DNA from: Vespula vulgaris
Lineage: Eukaryota; Arthropoda; Insecta; Hymenoptera; Vespidae
Assembly (NCBI RefSeq): GCF_905475345.1
Contig: NC_066599.1
Location: forward strand, 725,001 to 789,000
Reading direction: 5' to 3'
Length of the DNA stretch: 64,000 bases
Shown here: positions 13,136 through 23,237 of the stretch, piece after piece
Position numbering within the stretch: position 1 is the first letter of the stretch
Layout: each line of letters opens with the position of its first letter
Program-made: the position numbers and the translations under genes
The notes under the pieces: generated by a model
Seen by the model: only the letters and a program-made list of their open reading frames with translations
Told to the model about the DNA's origin: nothing
Databases searched by the model: none

Positions 13136-13546
13136 TGAAATTTATTTCTTGAAATATTATACATTTTTCTTTACGTATAAGCATACTTATTATATTTATT
13201 ACATGTATTTCTATCCATTCTATGTATATATATTTCTATTTATTGAAACACATATATAATAATTTATGCAATTATCCGAGATTAATTATTCTACTTTCTT
13301 TCGATTTTGGTACTTGATTTTGGTACTTAGACTTTGGTACTTAGATTTTTCTCGGATGAAGCGATCTTTAAGATATTCATCTCTCGTTCTAAATTCTATC
13401 TTTCTCTCGCGCATTCGCTCATATATTCCCGGTTTCTTTCTTTCTTTTTCTCTTGTTGTTTTTCTTAATCTCATATGCTTTTACTCTTTTACTCTTTTAC
13501 TCTTTCTCTTTTTCTGTTTCTAAATCATCGAGGTACCGATCACCGT

Positions 13547-13954
13547 GGGATTTTTACACGGAAGTTAATGGAACCTCGCTGCATATAATATTTATTATAT
13601 GCAGGGAGGGTATGTCTCCTTGCTTCCGTACGCGAATGATAGGGATAACATTCACGCGCGTGCCGATCGTCACGCGTATGAATGTTCGCGATCGCGAGAT
13701 TATAAGTCCTACCGAGGACTACGTTTTGATTTTGAAATCGAAATATAGACACGACCGGTCGTGTCTCGAGATGTCTGAAGCTGACGGTGTGGACGGTGGT
13801 GTTTTCCATCAGCAGGGTCTCGTTCATCTCCACTTTTCCGATAAGCCCGAAACTCCCGAAGCGGAAAGACATCTCGAACGCGAATTTTAGAGTAGAGTCC
13901 CCGTTAGCCCGTGGGTCCTCAGATGCAGCAACCTCCAAGCGGTAGGACCTGGGT
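13547..13954 (+). ncRNA. D module, copy 1 (408 nt)
   Basis: Inverted repeats in order: 13580-13603 (TGCATATAATA and its complement), 13647-13686 (AACATTC stem of about 16 bp with 8-nt loop), 13705-13720 (AGTCC/GGACT), 13748-13765 (perfect palindrome GACACGACCGGTCGTGTC), and GGTCC/GGACC in the tail. An outer ACGGAAG/CTTCCGT pair encloses the first hairpin. It is the most diverged of the four type-D copies, which measure 406-408 nt. It also holds a 39-codon frame, 13771-13890, described under findings. Confidence 0.6.
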
Positions 13955-14072
13955 CGGTAGTACTTGCGATATAGTGAAATCTATGTCTAAATTATTTATA
14001 AAATCTATAATTAAATTATACATGTTATCTAAAGTTTGTAACTAATATAATCCTATAGCGCAAGTACTACCG
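13955..14072 (+). ncRNA. E hairpin 1, long loop
   Basis: CGGTAGTACTTGCG (13955-13968) pairs over 14 bp with CGCAAGTACTACCG (14059-14072), and five further pairs extend inward after one mismatch. The loop is 90 nt and AT-rich. It follows D1 directly. Confidence 0.65.
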
Positions 14073-14413
14073 GGCGGATGGCTGCATATTTCAATCTTTT
14101 TCCAAAATCTCTTTTCTGTCAAATTTCAATTAAAATAATTTAAATCAATTACATTTCATATTGCTAATCATACTTTAACAGATACATAGATTGAATATAT
14201 TAAAATTCTAAATTAATAAAGTTATAAAATTAATACGAAAACGCATCACGAATACAGAAAACTTTTCTGTCGCACTTATGTTCTCTGTCATTCCTATTTA
14301 TCCTTCTTTACTTTCGTTACTTATATACTTTTATTAATTATAGACTTTTGACAATTATATACTTTATCTATTATATTGATTATATACTTTATAATTATAT
14401 ATTTTTATCTAGT
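14073..14413. other. AT-rich spacer
   Basis: Begins with the conserved 3' flank of E (GGCGGATGGCTGCATAT) and then becomes TATA/ATTA-rich sequence with nothing recognisable. Confidence 0.5.
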
Positions 14414-14537
14414 CGGTAGTACTTGCGATATATTCAAATCTGTATCTAAATTATTTCTAAAATTTATAATTAAATTATATGTTAACTAAAATCTTTAAGG
14501 AAATTGTATAAATAATCATATAACGCAAGTACTACCG
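14414..14537 (+). ncRNA. E hairpin 2, long loop, without a D module
   Basis: Perfect 14-bp arms at 14414-14427 and 14524-14537 around a 96-nt AT-rich loop. Unlike the other E copies with two intact arms it has no D module before it, so E can be duplicated on its own. Confidence 0.6.
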
Positions 14538-14820
14538 AGCGGATAGCTGCATATTTCAATGTTTTTCAAAAATCTCTCTTCTGTTTAATTTAAAGTAAAC
14601 GTAAAATCAATTACATTTTATATTGTTAGTTATATTTAGACAGATAAATAAATTGAACATATTAAAATTATAAATTAATTATTTAAGAAAACGCACAGAA
14701 AACTTTTCTATCGCATTTCTGTTTGCTGACATTTTTATTTATTCTTATTTACTTTTATTAATTATATATTTTTATTTATTATATTAATTACACTTATTAA
14801 CTTTTATTAATTATTAATTT

Positions 14821-14868
14821 CGGGTGGGACCCTTGGGAGGGGCCCTCGGGTGTGGGCCTTAGGCGGGT
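14821..14868 (+). repeat. G module, copy 2
   Basis: Nearly identical to copy 1. It is followed by the shared stretch with TCTTTCGCTAGGGAAAATCG and then a T-rich tract with acceptor CTGTTTCAG ending at 15050. Confidence 0.8.
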
Positions 14869-15099
14869 TTCGTTCTTTCGCTAGGGAAAATCGAACTCAA
14901 TTATGGTACTCTGATTTTTCACAAATAGTTTGGAATTATACTTGTCTCACGCGCATTTACGCAAATAATCTCGGTTTCTTTTATTCTTTTTCAATTCTTC
15001 ATTCTCTTTATTTTTTTCTCATCTTTTATTTTATTCTTTTTCTGTTTCAGATTAGGTCGTCGAGGAAGCGATCATCGAGGGACCGATCATCGTGAAATT

Positions 15100-15355
15100 A
15101 AATTTTTACAGGGAAGTTTTTGAATATAAATATCTTTTTGCATTTAATTTTGCAGATAATTTTTGCTCTTATATTTAATTTTTATTATCTTTTTAATTTT
15201 TGCTCTTCTATTTAATTATTACTAACTTTTTAATTTTTGTACTTATATTTAATTTTTATTATTAACTTTTTAATTTTTGCATTTATATTTAATATTTATT
15301 ATCTTTTAATATTTGCTCTTTATTTATTTATTGCTTTATTTTATTCTGTTTCAGG
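15100..15355 (+). repeat. AT-rich internally repeated block with 3' splice site
   Basis: Repeats a TTTAATTTTTATTATTAAC-type unit of about 45-60 bases several times and ends CTGTTTCAGG before the next D module. Versions occur at about 19300-19504, 19560-19682 and 22290-22503. The copy starting near 19505 has the D entry sequence but no D body, so the repeat expanded in steps. Confidence 0.65.
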
Positions 15356-15382
15356 TTAGGTGACCGAGGGACCAATCATCGT

Positions 15383-15788
15383 GGGATTTTTACACGGAAG
15401 TTAATGGAACCTCTCTGCATATAATATTTATTATATGCAGGGAGGGTATGTCTCCTTGCTTCCGTACGCGAATGATAGGGAAAACACTCACGCGTGTGAC
15501 GGCCGGCACACGCGTGGGTGTTCGCGAACGCGAGATTAAGTCCTACCGAGGACTACGTTTTGATTTTGAGATCGAAATATAGACACGACCGGTCGTGTCT
15601 CGAGATGTCTGAAGCCGACGGTGTGGACGGTGGAGCGATCTGTAAGCGGGGTTTTACACATCTCCAGTTTGCTGAGAAATCTGAAGCTCCCGAAGCGGAA
15701 AGGCATCTCGAACGCGGATTTTAGAGTAGAGTCCCCGTTAGCTCGCGGGTCCTCAGATGCAGCAACCTCCAAGCGGTGGGACCTGGGT
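15383..15788 (+). ncRNA. D module, copy 2 (406 nt)
   Basis: Same order of hairpins as copy 1: 15416-15439; 15483-15522 (AACACTCACGCGTGTG against CACACGCGTGGGTGTT, all 16 positions pair with one G-U); 15539-15554; palindrome 15582-15599; tail GGTCC/GGACC. A 39-codon frame runs 15605-15724. Confidence 0.65.
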
Positions 15789-15916
15789 CGGTAGTACTTG
15801 CGATATATGGAAATCTTTTTCTAAATTATATCATAATTCTATAACTAGATTATATATAGTATCTAATATCTATATCGAAATTGTATATATATACATATAT
15901 CGCGCAAGTACTACCG
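15789..15916 (+). ncRNA. E hairpin 3, long loop
   Basis: Arms 15789-15802 and 15903-15916 pair perfectly over 14 bp around a 100-nt AT-rich loop. Confidence 0.65.
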
Positions 15917-16059
15917 GGCGAATGGCTGCATACTTCTGTATTTATCCAAAATCTCTCTTCTCTCAAAGTTCAATTAACGTTGTATTAATTAAATTTGAAA
16001 TTGGTAGTTATATTTCGACAGATAAATAATTTGGATATATCAAAAAATTATTTCTAAAA

Positions 16060-16175
16060 CCTATAAACAAATTATATATGTTATCTAATTATGTTATATA
16101 TGTTATCTAATATCTATAACGAAATTGTATATATAACCATATAGCGCAAGTACTATCGGGCAAATGGCTGTATAT
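16060..16175 (+). repeat. half copy of E (loop and right arm only)
   Basis: Contains the loop-like AT sequence and the right arm CGCAAGTACTATCG (16145-16158) with the usual 3' flank, but no left arm. A degenerate right-arm flank also appears at about 18955-18995. Confidence 0.55.
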
Positions 16176-16239
16176 ATGAATGTTTTTTCAATAACAGAAA
16201 ATTATTTTATTTTCAAATTAAATTATAAAGTGAGGATAG

Positions 16240-16650
16240 CTTTCTTCGTAAATTGACAACAATGTCGAGTCTTTGACCGACCTTTATAGTTCCTAGTTCA
16301 GTTGTGCTTTGGACTTCGACGAGGGAACTTAGAAATGTTCGCAGGATGCCACTATAGCGAGTATTATCGAAGAGTTTACGCAAGTATATTTTTTATCTCT
16401 AATTTTCGAAATTCTATACGATTTCTTTTGTTTTAGACTTCGACTTTGCACTTTCGGAGGACGTTGACAGTCTATCTTCGAGAGGACTTTGAAATTTAGA
16501 GTCGGTGCATCATTGAAGAGGATCTCGACCAACTTCGATGTCGACCTACTTCATTTTCAACCAATTACGAATCATCCACGCTCAATGTCGACCACTCGTT
16601 CGTCGATCACTCGTTTATTCAATAATCTATACGATTTGTATCTGTTTTAG
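16240..16650 (+). ncRNA. diverged R-type unit fused to a partial B exon
   Basis: A 57-nt intron-like segment at 16380-16436 starts GCAAGT and ends TTTTAG, the pattern of a GC-AG intron, at the place where R units have GTAAGT. The following exon carries a third copy of the B 3' part (16498-16590, starting AGAGTCGGTGCATCA). It runs into another intron-like stretch that ends TTTTAG at 16650 and has no clear donor. Confidence 0.4.
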
Positions 16651-17170
16651 AATCAGATGGTGTGGTGGGGATGCACTACCACTCGGAAGGGATATAAGGC
16701 GGCCGCCTTTGACAGAGGGTCCAGTCATGTCACGAATTTCCACCATTCACATTTGAATACTCGCTGTACGCATGCTCCGCAATCAAAGAGAAGGGGTAAT
16801 GTAAGTGCGTTAGTCGATCACTCATTCATTCAATAATCTATACGATTTGTATCTGTTTAGAATCAGATGGTATGGTGGGGATACTCTGCCACCCGTGAAG
16901 TGATATAAGGCGGCCGCTGTTGACAGTTGGTCCAGTTATGCCACGAATTTCCACCATTCACATTTGAAAACTCGCAGTACGCACGCTCCACAAGTAAAGG
17001 AGAAGGGGTAAGTATATTAGCCGATCACTCATCTATTCAACAATCTATATGATTTGTATCGTTTTAGAATCAAACGGTGTGGTGAGGATATTCTGCTACT
17101 CGTGAAGAGATACAAGGAGACCGGCTTTGACAGTTTTCCAGAATGCCATGAATATTAACGAAAACTTAAA
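16651..17170 (+). repeat. R' array: three diverged exon-intron units
   Basis: Exons 16651-16800, 16861-17007 and 17068-17170 are separated by introns of exactly 60 nt (16801-16860 and 17008-17067), both GTAAGT...TTTAG. The unit is a distant relative of R: a TGGTGTGGTGGGGAT start, a GATATAAGG element and a TTTGACAG element sit in the same order. The last unit ends at the donor of the 95-nt intron before B'. Confidence 0.65.
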
Positions 17171-17265
17171 GTAAGTATATTTCTCTATCACATATTTCTT
17201 GAATGGTTTATACAGTTTTCAATATAACAATGACACTAATTATTTCATTTGTATTTTTGTTTCAG

Positions 17266-17689
17266 AACCTCTTTGCAGTCGCGCGCGTTGCAATGATGTA
17301 ATCGAGTGTTAGCATCGCTAAAATAAATTTATCGCGATGTAGAATCAGTGTTTGTTCGTTCGCGTTTCGCGACTTAAACCATAAGTGTTTTTGCAAAGAC
17401 TGCGCGCAATGCAGTCGTTAGAGTCAGTGTTTGTTCGTAAAAGTTTTTGTTTTTCTAACAGTCGCACAGACTGTTCTTATAATATATAATAGAGTTTCGC
17501 GAAATAAATTCAGTGTCCGTTCGTTAATAAATATCTACCGCGAATTAGAGTCAGTGCATCACCGAAGAGGATCTCGACCAACTTCGATGTCGACCTACCT
17601 CATTTTCAACCAACTACGAATCATCCACCCTCAATTTCGACCTAAGTCGCGGTGCAGTGTTTTGGAGCCGTCGCAGAACTTCTAAAGTA
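17266..17689 (+). ncRNA. exon B, copy 2 (424 nt)
   Basis: Same length and boundaries as copy 1 (TTTCAG and GTAAGT) with scattered substitutions. The GACTGC/GCAGTC hairpin pairs perfectly here. Confidence 0.55.
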
Positions 17690-18650
17690 GTAAGTTAATT
17701 TTTAAATTCCTCCTATCACTCAATCATGCCGAGGACGAAAGGTCCGAATCGGCACGAGTGATTGGTTGTAATTAATTAGTAGAAGAGCAATGAGTGACCA
17801 CGAGTAAACTTCTTCGGAGATTTACTCGTGAATGGTTCGTTATTTTTTGATTTATTTATTAGATCAGGATAGAGTCTTCTTGCTTAAACGCGTTAATTAT
17901 AATTATTTGAAATTTCGAATATTTAAATGCATTTTGAAATAACTTTCTCTCGCGAAAATAGTAAAGTATCGCGATATTCGCGAATTTTAATAATGAATAA
18001 GCAAGAAAACATTCGCGATGGATAGTCTCTGGATTACAAACGAAATTATATAATTTATTTTGTAATAATTAGAGTAATTGTTTGTAAGAAGGAGCATCCA
18101 ATGACTTTTCATAACATTTTTAATAAAGATTAAGAAATTGTGTTAATAAAAGAAAAGTCTCAATAGAGTCATTGCTTTTGAAAGAATAAAGTAGAGTAGA
18201 GTCATTGATAAAAGATAAAGAGACTTGTAGAATCACAACGCGTAGAACATAGAATATGTTAATCAATTTTTAGCTTAGGATTTTCAGCAATTAATATATT
18301 AATTCTCGTTTCCCTTCCGATGCTTTCTCGATTTTTCGTTTCAGGTTTGGTTTAGAGTTGCTTTAGATTCATTAGTTTTTTTCTATGTCTTAGAAAATGA
18401 TCGGTTGTAGTTCTTTAGTACTGACGATAGTTATCGAATGCGTTCTATGGTTGTGGTTAGGGCACGAAGCAAAGAAGAGGCTATATGCCGAAGAGGCCCC
18501 CACATATTGTGGCTCAAGAGGGCAACTATTAGATTATTGAGTTATTTTCGAAGGTTCGACAGAACATTTCGAGAATGGCTCTTAATCATACTTTCATTAT
18601 ACCATGTTGTCACTCAAAATGCTCTTATATAATGATAATATTATTTTTAG
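17690..18650 (+). other. intron-like segment after B', with ~500-base insertion
   Basis: Conserved blocks at about 17715-17795 and 18420-18630 match the segment after B copy 1. About 500 bases of unrelated AT-rich sequence (about 17810-18310) separate them. In the first block the stem reads GCCGA/TCGGC and GGAC/GTCC where copy 1 has G-U pairs. I see nothing recognisable in the insertion. Confidence 0.4.
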
Positions 18651-19056
18651 AAACTGAGACTACGTAACATTCCGTCTCCCATCTCACATTGCCACGCGTC
18701 CGCGAATAGAATTTTTACATATTTTATACATTTTTATTATTAAAATCAAGTAATAAATTTTTCGCATTTTTCTTTCCTAAAATTCAATTAAATCCGTAAT
18801 TTTAGTTTTATAAAGTTAAGTTTTGTATTAAATTAATAATTTCGAAACGTATAAAATATGGCAATTGTGAGGACCACTGAAAGTGCACATGGGAATGAGA
18901 TAAGAACATTTAAATACATAGCATATTCTTTACTTACTTTTACAGGTAGAATACCTAACGGGATTGCACTATCACCGAGCGTATAGCTGCACACTTTAAA
19001 TTAAACAATTATTTTAAATAGTTGATTAAATTGTTGATTAACTCCTCTATCTTCTC

Positions 19057-19106
19057 TCGGGTGGGACCCTTGGGAGGGGCCCTCGGGTGTGGGCCTTAGG
19101 CGGGTT
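19057..19106 (+). repeat. G module, copy 3
   Basis: Same sequence class as copies 1, 2 and 5 (core CCCTTGGGAGGGGCCCTCGG). Confidence 0.8.
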
Positions 19107-19710
19107 CGTTCTTTCACTAAGGAAAAGTTAGATTCAATTATTGTATTCTGATTTTCGAATGAACCGCTCTTCGAGATACACATTCATCATTCTGAATTCT
19201 ATTTTTCTCACGCGCACATAGACAAATATTATATCTGTTTCTCTGTTACAGGTTAGATCATCGAGGGACCGATCATCGTGAAATTAAATTTTTACAGGGA
19301 AGTTTTTGAATATAAATATCTTTTTGCATTTAATTTTGCAGATAATTTTTGCTCTTATATTTAATTTTTATTATCTTTTTAATTTTTGCTCTTATATTTA
19401 ATTATTACTAACTTTTTAATTTTTGTACTTATATTTAATTTTTGTTATTAACATTTTAATTTTTGCACTTTATTTATTTCTTGCTTTATTTTATTCTGTT
19501 TCAGGTTAGGTGATCGAGAGACCGATCATCGCGAAATTAAATTTTTACAGGGAAGTTTTTGAATATAAATATATTTTTGTATTTAATTTTGCATATAATT
19601 TTGTTTTTATATTTAATTTTTATTATTAACTTTTTAATTTTTGCACTTTACTTATTTCTTGCTTTATTTTATTCTGTTTCAGGTTAGGTGACCGAGGGAC
19701 CAATCATCGT

Positions 19711-20117
19711 GGGATTTTTACACGGAAGTTAATGGAACCTCTCTGCATATAATATTTATTATATGCAGGGAGGGTATGTCTCCTTGCTTCCGTACGCGAA
19801 TGATAGAGAAAACACTCACGCGCGTGACGGCCGGCACGCGCGTGGGTGTTCGCGGACGCGAGATAAAGTCCTGCCGAGGACTACGTTTTGATTTTGAGAT
19901 CGAAATATAGACACGACCGGTCGTGTCTCGAGATGTCTGAAGCCGACGGTGTGGACGGTGGAGCGATCTGTAAGCGGGGTTTTATACATCTCCAGTTTGC
20001 TGAGAAATCTGAAGCTCCCGAAGCGGAAAGGCATCTCGGATCGTGGATTTTAGAGTAGAGTCCCCGTTAGCCCGCGGGTCCCCAGATGCAGCAACCTCCA
20101 AGCGGTGGGACCTGGGT
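19711..20117 (+). ncRNA. D module, copy 3 (407 nt)
   Basis: Hairpins at 19744-19767, 19811-19850, 19867-19882 (loop TGCCGA) and palindrome 19910-19927. The 19811 stem reads CACGCGCGTG/CACGCGCGTG where copy 2 has CACGCGTGTG/CACACGCGTG, so one base pair is replaced by another on both arms. Confidence 0.65.
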
Positions 20118-20166
20118 CGGAAGTACTTGTTTTATATCGAAATCTTATAAGGTGCAAGTATTTCCG
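20118..20166 (+). ncRNA. E hairpin 4, short loop
   Basis: CGGAAGTACTTG (20118-20129) pairs with CAAGTATTTCCG (20155-20166), one pair being G-U; loop 25 nt. The fourth pair is A-T here and T-A in the long-loop copies. Confidence 0.65.
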
Positions 20167-20366
20167 AGCGAATGGCTGCATATTTCAAAATTTTTTCCAA
20201 AATCTTTTCCATGTAATTCCAAATTAAAAGTCGAAGTTCGCACATTTTACATTCTTTCTTACATCTTCCGTATATTCGGCAATAACTACACAGTCATTTT
20301 TATTCATTGAAACTTAAAACTCTGTAATAATTGAGATAATTATTCCAGATTATTTATTGCAGTTCC

Positions 20367-20418
20367 TCTCGGGTGGGACCCATGAGTTGGGCTCATGGGC
20401 GTGGGCTTCTGTGCGGGT
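20367..20418 (+). repeat. G' module, copy 4 (variant)
   Basis: The core is CCCATGAG TTGGG CTCATGGG, a perfect 8-bp hairpin, replacing the CCCTTGGG...CCCTCGGG core of the other G copies. A possible acceptor TTATTGCAG ends just before it at 20362. Confidence 0.75.
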
Positions 20419-20659
20419 CTCTTCTCTCAGTATCGCAAAATAGAGCTCTATTTTCGTACTCTGGTTTTAGTCGGCTGTTGCGATATTGTATATCCATCTT
20501 CTCTTTTCAATTCCATGGTTTTCACACGTGTACGTGTTCCATTATACCTTCCGGATGTCCATTCTTTCTTTTCTTCCGAATTCTTTCATTTTCACGTGCG
20601 CGCATGTTTCAGTTTTCTTTTCTTCTCTCTCTATTCTCCTCCTCTTCATGGATTTTGAT

Positions 20660-21141
20660 ATATCGGCTCAGGTCCGATGTATCGTCGGTTCATACTCGAT
20701 CGTTAAACGCGAATACGGGTAGGATAGGAAGAACACTAACGCCTGTGTCGGCGGGCACAGACGTGGTGTTCTCGGGCGCGAATAAAAGTCCTACGGTAAT
20801 GGACTTCGTTTGATTGCTAAACCGAATAATGACCGGTCGTGTGTCGGTTCGTGTGCTGCCGAGCGGTATGGATTGCTATCCGTAAGCGTGGACTGACCCT
20901 CCTCCTGTTAGCCGCCTGAATTCTCGGTTGGTACGTGGACGCCGCGAACGCGAATTTAGAGTAGAGTCACCGCTATTATAACACTCCCGGGAGTGTCGGG
21001 CGCGATTAAAAGTCCTACCGGGGACTTCGTTTTATAGTACGCCGATTATTTGATCACGCCGGTCACGCGAATTTTAGAGTAGAGTCCCCGTTAGCTCGCG
21101 GGTCCCCAGATGCAGCAACCTCCAAGCGGTGGGACCTGGGT
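20660..21141 (+). ncRNA. D' module, copy 4 (variant)
   Basis: A diverged D with two sub-blocks. The first has 20732-20770 (AACAC.../...GTGTT stem with internal mismatches), AAGTCC/GGACTT at 20786-20806 and ACCGA/TCGGT around GACCGGTC (20821-20848). The second has palindrome ACACTCCCGGGAGTGT (20981-20996), AAGTCC/GGACTT at 21010-21027 and the standard D tail. There is no 39-codon frame here. Confidence 0.55.
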
Positions 21142-21265
21142 CGGTAGTACTTGCGATATATTCAAATCTTTGTCTAAATTATTTCTAACATTTATAATTA
21201 AATTATATGTTATCTAAAATCTTTAACAAAATTGTATAAATAATCGTATAACGCAAGTACTACCG
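21142..21265 (+). ncRNA. E hairpin 5, long loop
   Basis: 14-bp perfect arms (21142-21155, 21252-21265), loop 96 nt, closest to E hairpin 2. Confidence 0.65.
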
Positions 21266-21269
21266 GGCG

Positions 21270-21985
21270 GATGGCTGCATATTTCAATGTTATTCTAAAA
21301 TCTCTTTTCTCTCTCTAATTCCAACTAAAATTTAAATTATATATATTTTAAATTATATAATATAATTTAAATGTTAATCATATATCGACAGATGAGTTAA
21401 TTGAACATAGTAGTTTTTTAAATAGACAAATCCACAGAAAACTATTTCTTCGCACTTTTCTATGTCTTTCATTTTTATTTATTCTTACCTACTATTAATT
21501 ATGATTTACTTACTACTATTATTTATTATTTATAATAATTCTCTTAAACTTTTCTTCTTTTGCTCTTTATCTGTTTCATGTTTGGATGATGGAGAAATAA
21601 ATCATGAAAGGACCGATCATCGTGAGATATATTTATTTAATTAATATAAGCTTTTGTATGTTATATCCATTTCTATTAATTATATACATTTATATTAATC
21701 ATATACATTCATATTTATTACATTTATTTCTATTAATTATACTCTATTATATTATATTCTATTATTTTTATTACTCTATATAATATTTATAATACTCTAT
21801 TGTATTATATTCTATTATTTATATTACTATATAATATATATTTTTATTAATTGAACATTATAAAACAACTTTCCTATATAACATATAGAAAATAACTTTG
21901 TTATTTATTATACATATTTCTATTTATTGAAACGTATATGTATATAATAATTGAAACAATTATTCGAGATTAATTATGTTAGTTT
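21270..21985. other. AT-rich spacer
   Basis: TATA/ATTA-rich, low-complexity sequence between E hairpin 5 and G copy 5. A degenerate acceptor plus GACCGATCATCGTGAGAT element lies at about 21575-21630. No gene seen. Confidence 0.5.
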
Positions 21986-21987
21986 CT

Positions 21988-22037
21988 TTCGGGTGGGACC
22001 CTTGGGAGGGGCCCTCGGGTGTGGGCCTTAGGCGGGT
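21988..22037 (+). repeat. G module, copy 5
   Basis: Same class as copies 1-3. It is followed by the shared downstream stretch and acceptor CTGTTTCAG ending at 22219. Confidence 0.8.
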
Positions 22038-22530
22038 TTCGTTCTTTCACTAGAGAAAATCGAACTCAATTATGGTACTCTGATTTTACATCTGACGTAT
22101 GGAATTATACTTTTCTCACGCGCACTTACGCAAATAATCTCGGTTTCTTTTATTCTTTTTCTCTTCTTCTTTCTCTTTGTATTTTTCTCATCGTTTATTT
22201 TACTCTTTTTCTGTTTCAGATTAGGTCGTCGAGGAAGCGATCATCGAGGGAACGATCATCGAGGGACCGAGCATCGTAAAATTAAATTTTTACAGGGAAG
22301 TTTTTGAATATACATATATTTTTGTATTTAATTTTGCATATAATTTTTGCTTTTATATTTAATTTTTATTATCTTTTTAATTTTTGCTCTTCTATTTAAT
22401 TATTACTAACTTTTTAATTTTTGTATTTATATTTAATTTTTATTATTAACTTTTTAATTTTTGCACTTTACTTATTTCTTGCTTTATTTTATTCTGTTTC
22501 AGGTTAGGTGACCGAGCGACCAATCATCGT

Positions 22531-22937
22531 GGGATTTTTACACGGAAGTTAATGGAACCTCTCTGCATATAATATTTATTATATGCAGGGAGGGTATGTC
22601 TCCTTGCTTCCGTACGCGAATGATAGGGAAAACACTCACGCGTGTGACGGCCGGCACACGCGTGGGTGTTCGCGAACGCGAGATTAAGTCCTACCGAGGA
22701 CTACGTTTTGATTTTGAGATCGAAATATAGACACGACCGGTCGTGTCTCGAGATGTCTGAAGCCGACGGCGTGGACGGTGGAGCGATCTGTAAGCGGGGT
22801 TTTATACATCTCCAGTTTGCTGAGAAATCTGAAGCTCCCGAAGCGGAAAGGCATCTCGGATCGTGGATTTTAGAGTAGAGTCCCCGTTAGCCCGCGGGTC
22901 CCCAGATGCAGCAACCTCCAAGCGGTGGGACCTGGGT
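22531..22937 (+). ncRNA. D module, copy 5 (407 nt)
   Basis: Hairpins at 22564-22587, 22631-22670, 22687-22702 and palindrome 22730-22747. The AACACTC stem is like copy 2, while the 3' end is like copy 3, with the same terminal change that alters the small frame. The offset from copy 3 is 2820 bases. Confidence 0.65.
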
Positions 22938-22986
22938 CGGAAGTACTTGTTTTATATCGAAATCTTATAAGGTGCAAGTATTTCCG
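22938..22986 (+). ncRNA. E hairpin 6, short loop
   Basis: Same arms and 25-nt loop as E hairpin 4. Confidence 0.65.
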
Positions 22987-23185
22987 AGCGAATGGCTGCA
23001 TATTTCAAAATTTTTTCCAACATTTTTCCATATAATTCCAAATTAAAAGTCGAAGTTCGCACATTTTACATTCTTTCTTACATCTTCCGTATATTCGGCA
23101 ATAACTACACAGTCATTTTTATTCATTGAAACTTAAAACTCTGTAATAATTGAGATAATTATTCCAGATTATTTATTGCAGTTCC

Positions 23186-23237
23186 TCTCGGGTGGGACCC
23201 ATGAGTTGGGCTCATGGGCGTGGGCTTCTGTGCGGGT
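23186..23237 (+). repeat. G' module, copy 6 (variant)
   Basis: Carries the same CCCATGAG/CTCATGGG hairpin as copy 4, within the 2.82-kb duplication. Confidence 0.75.
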
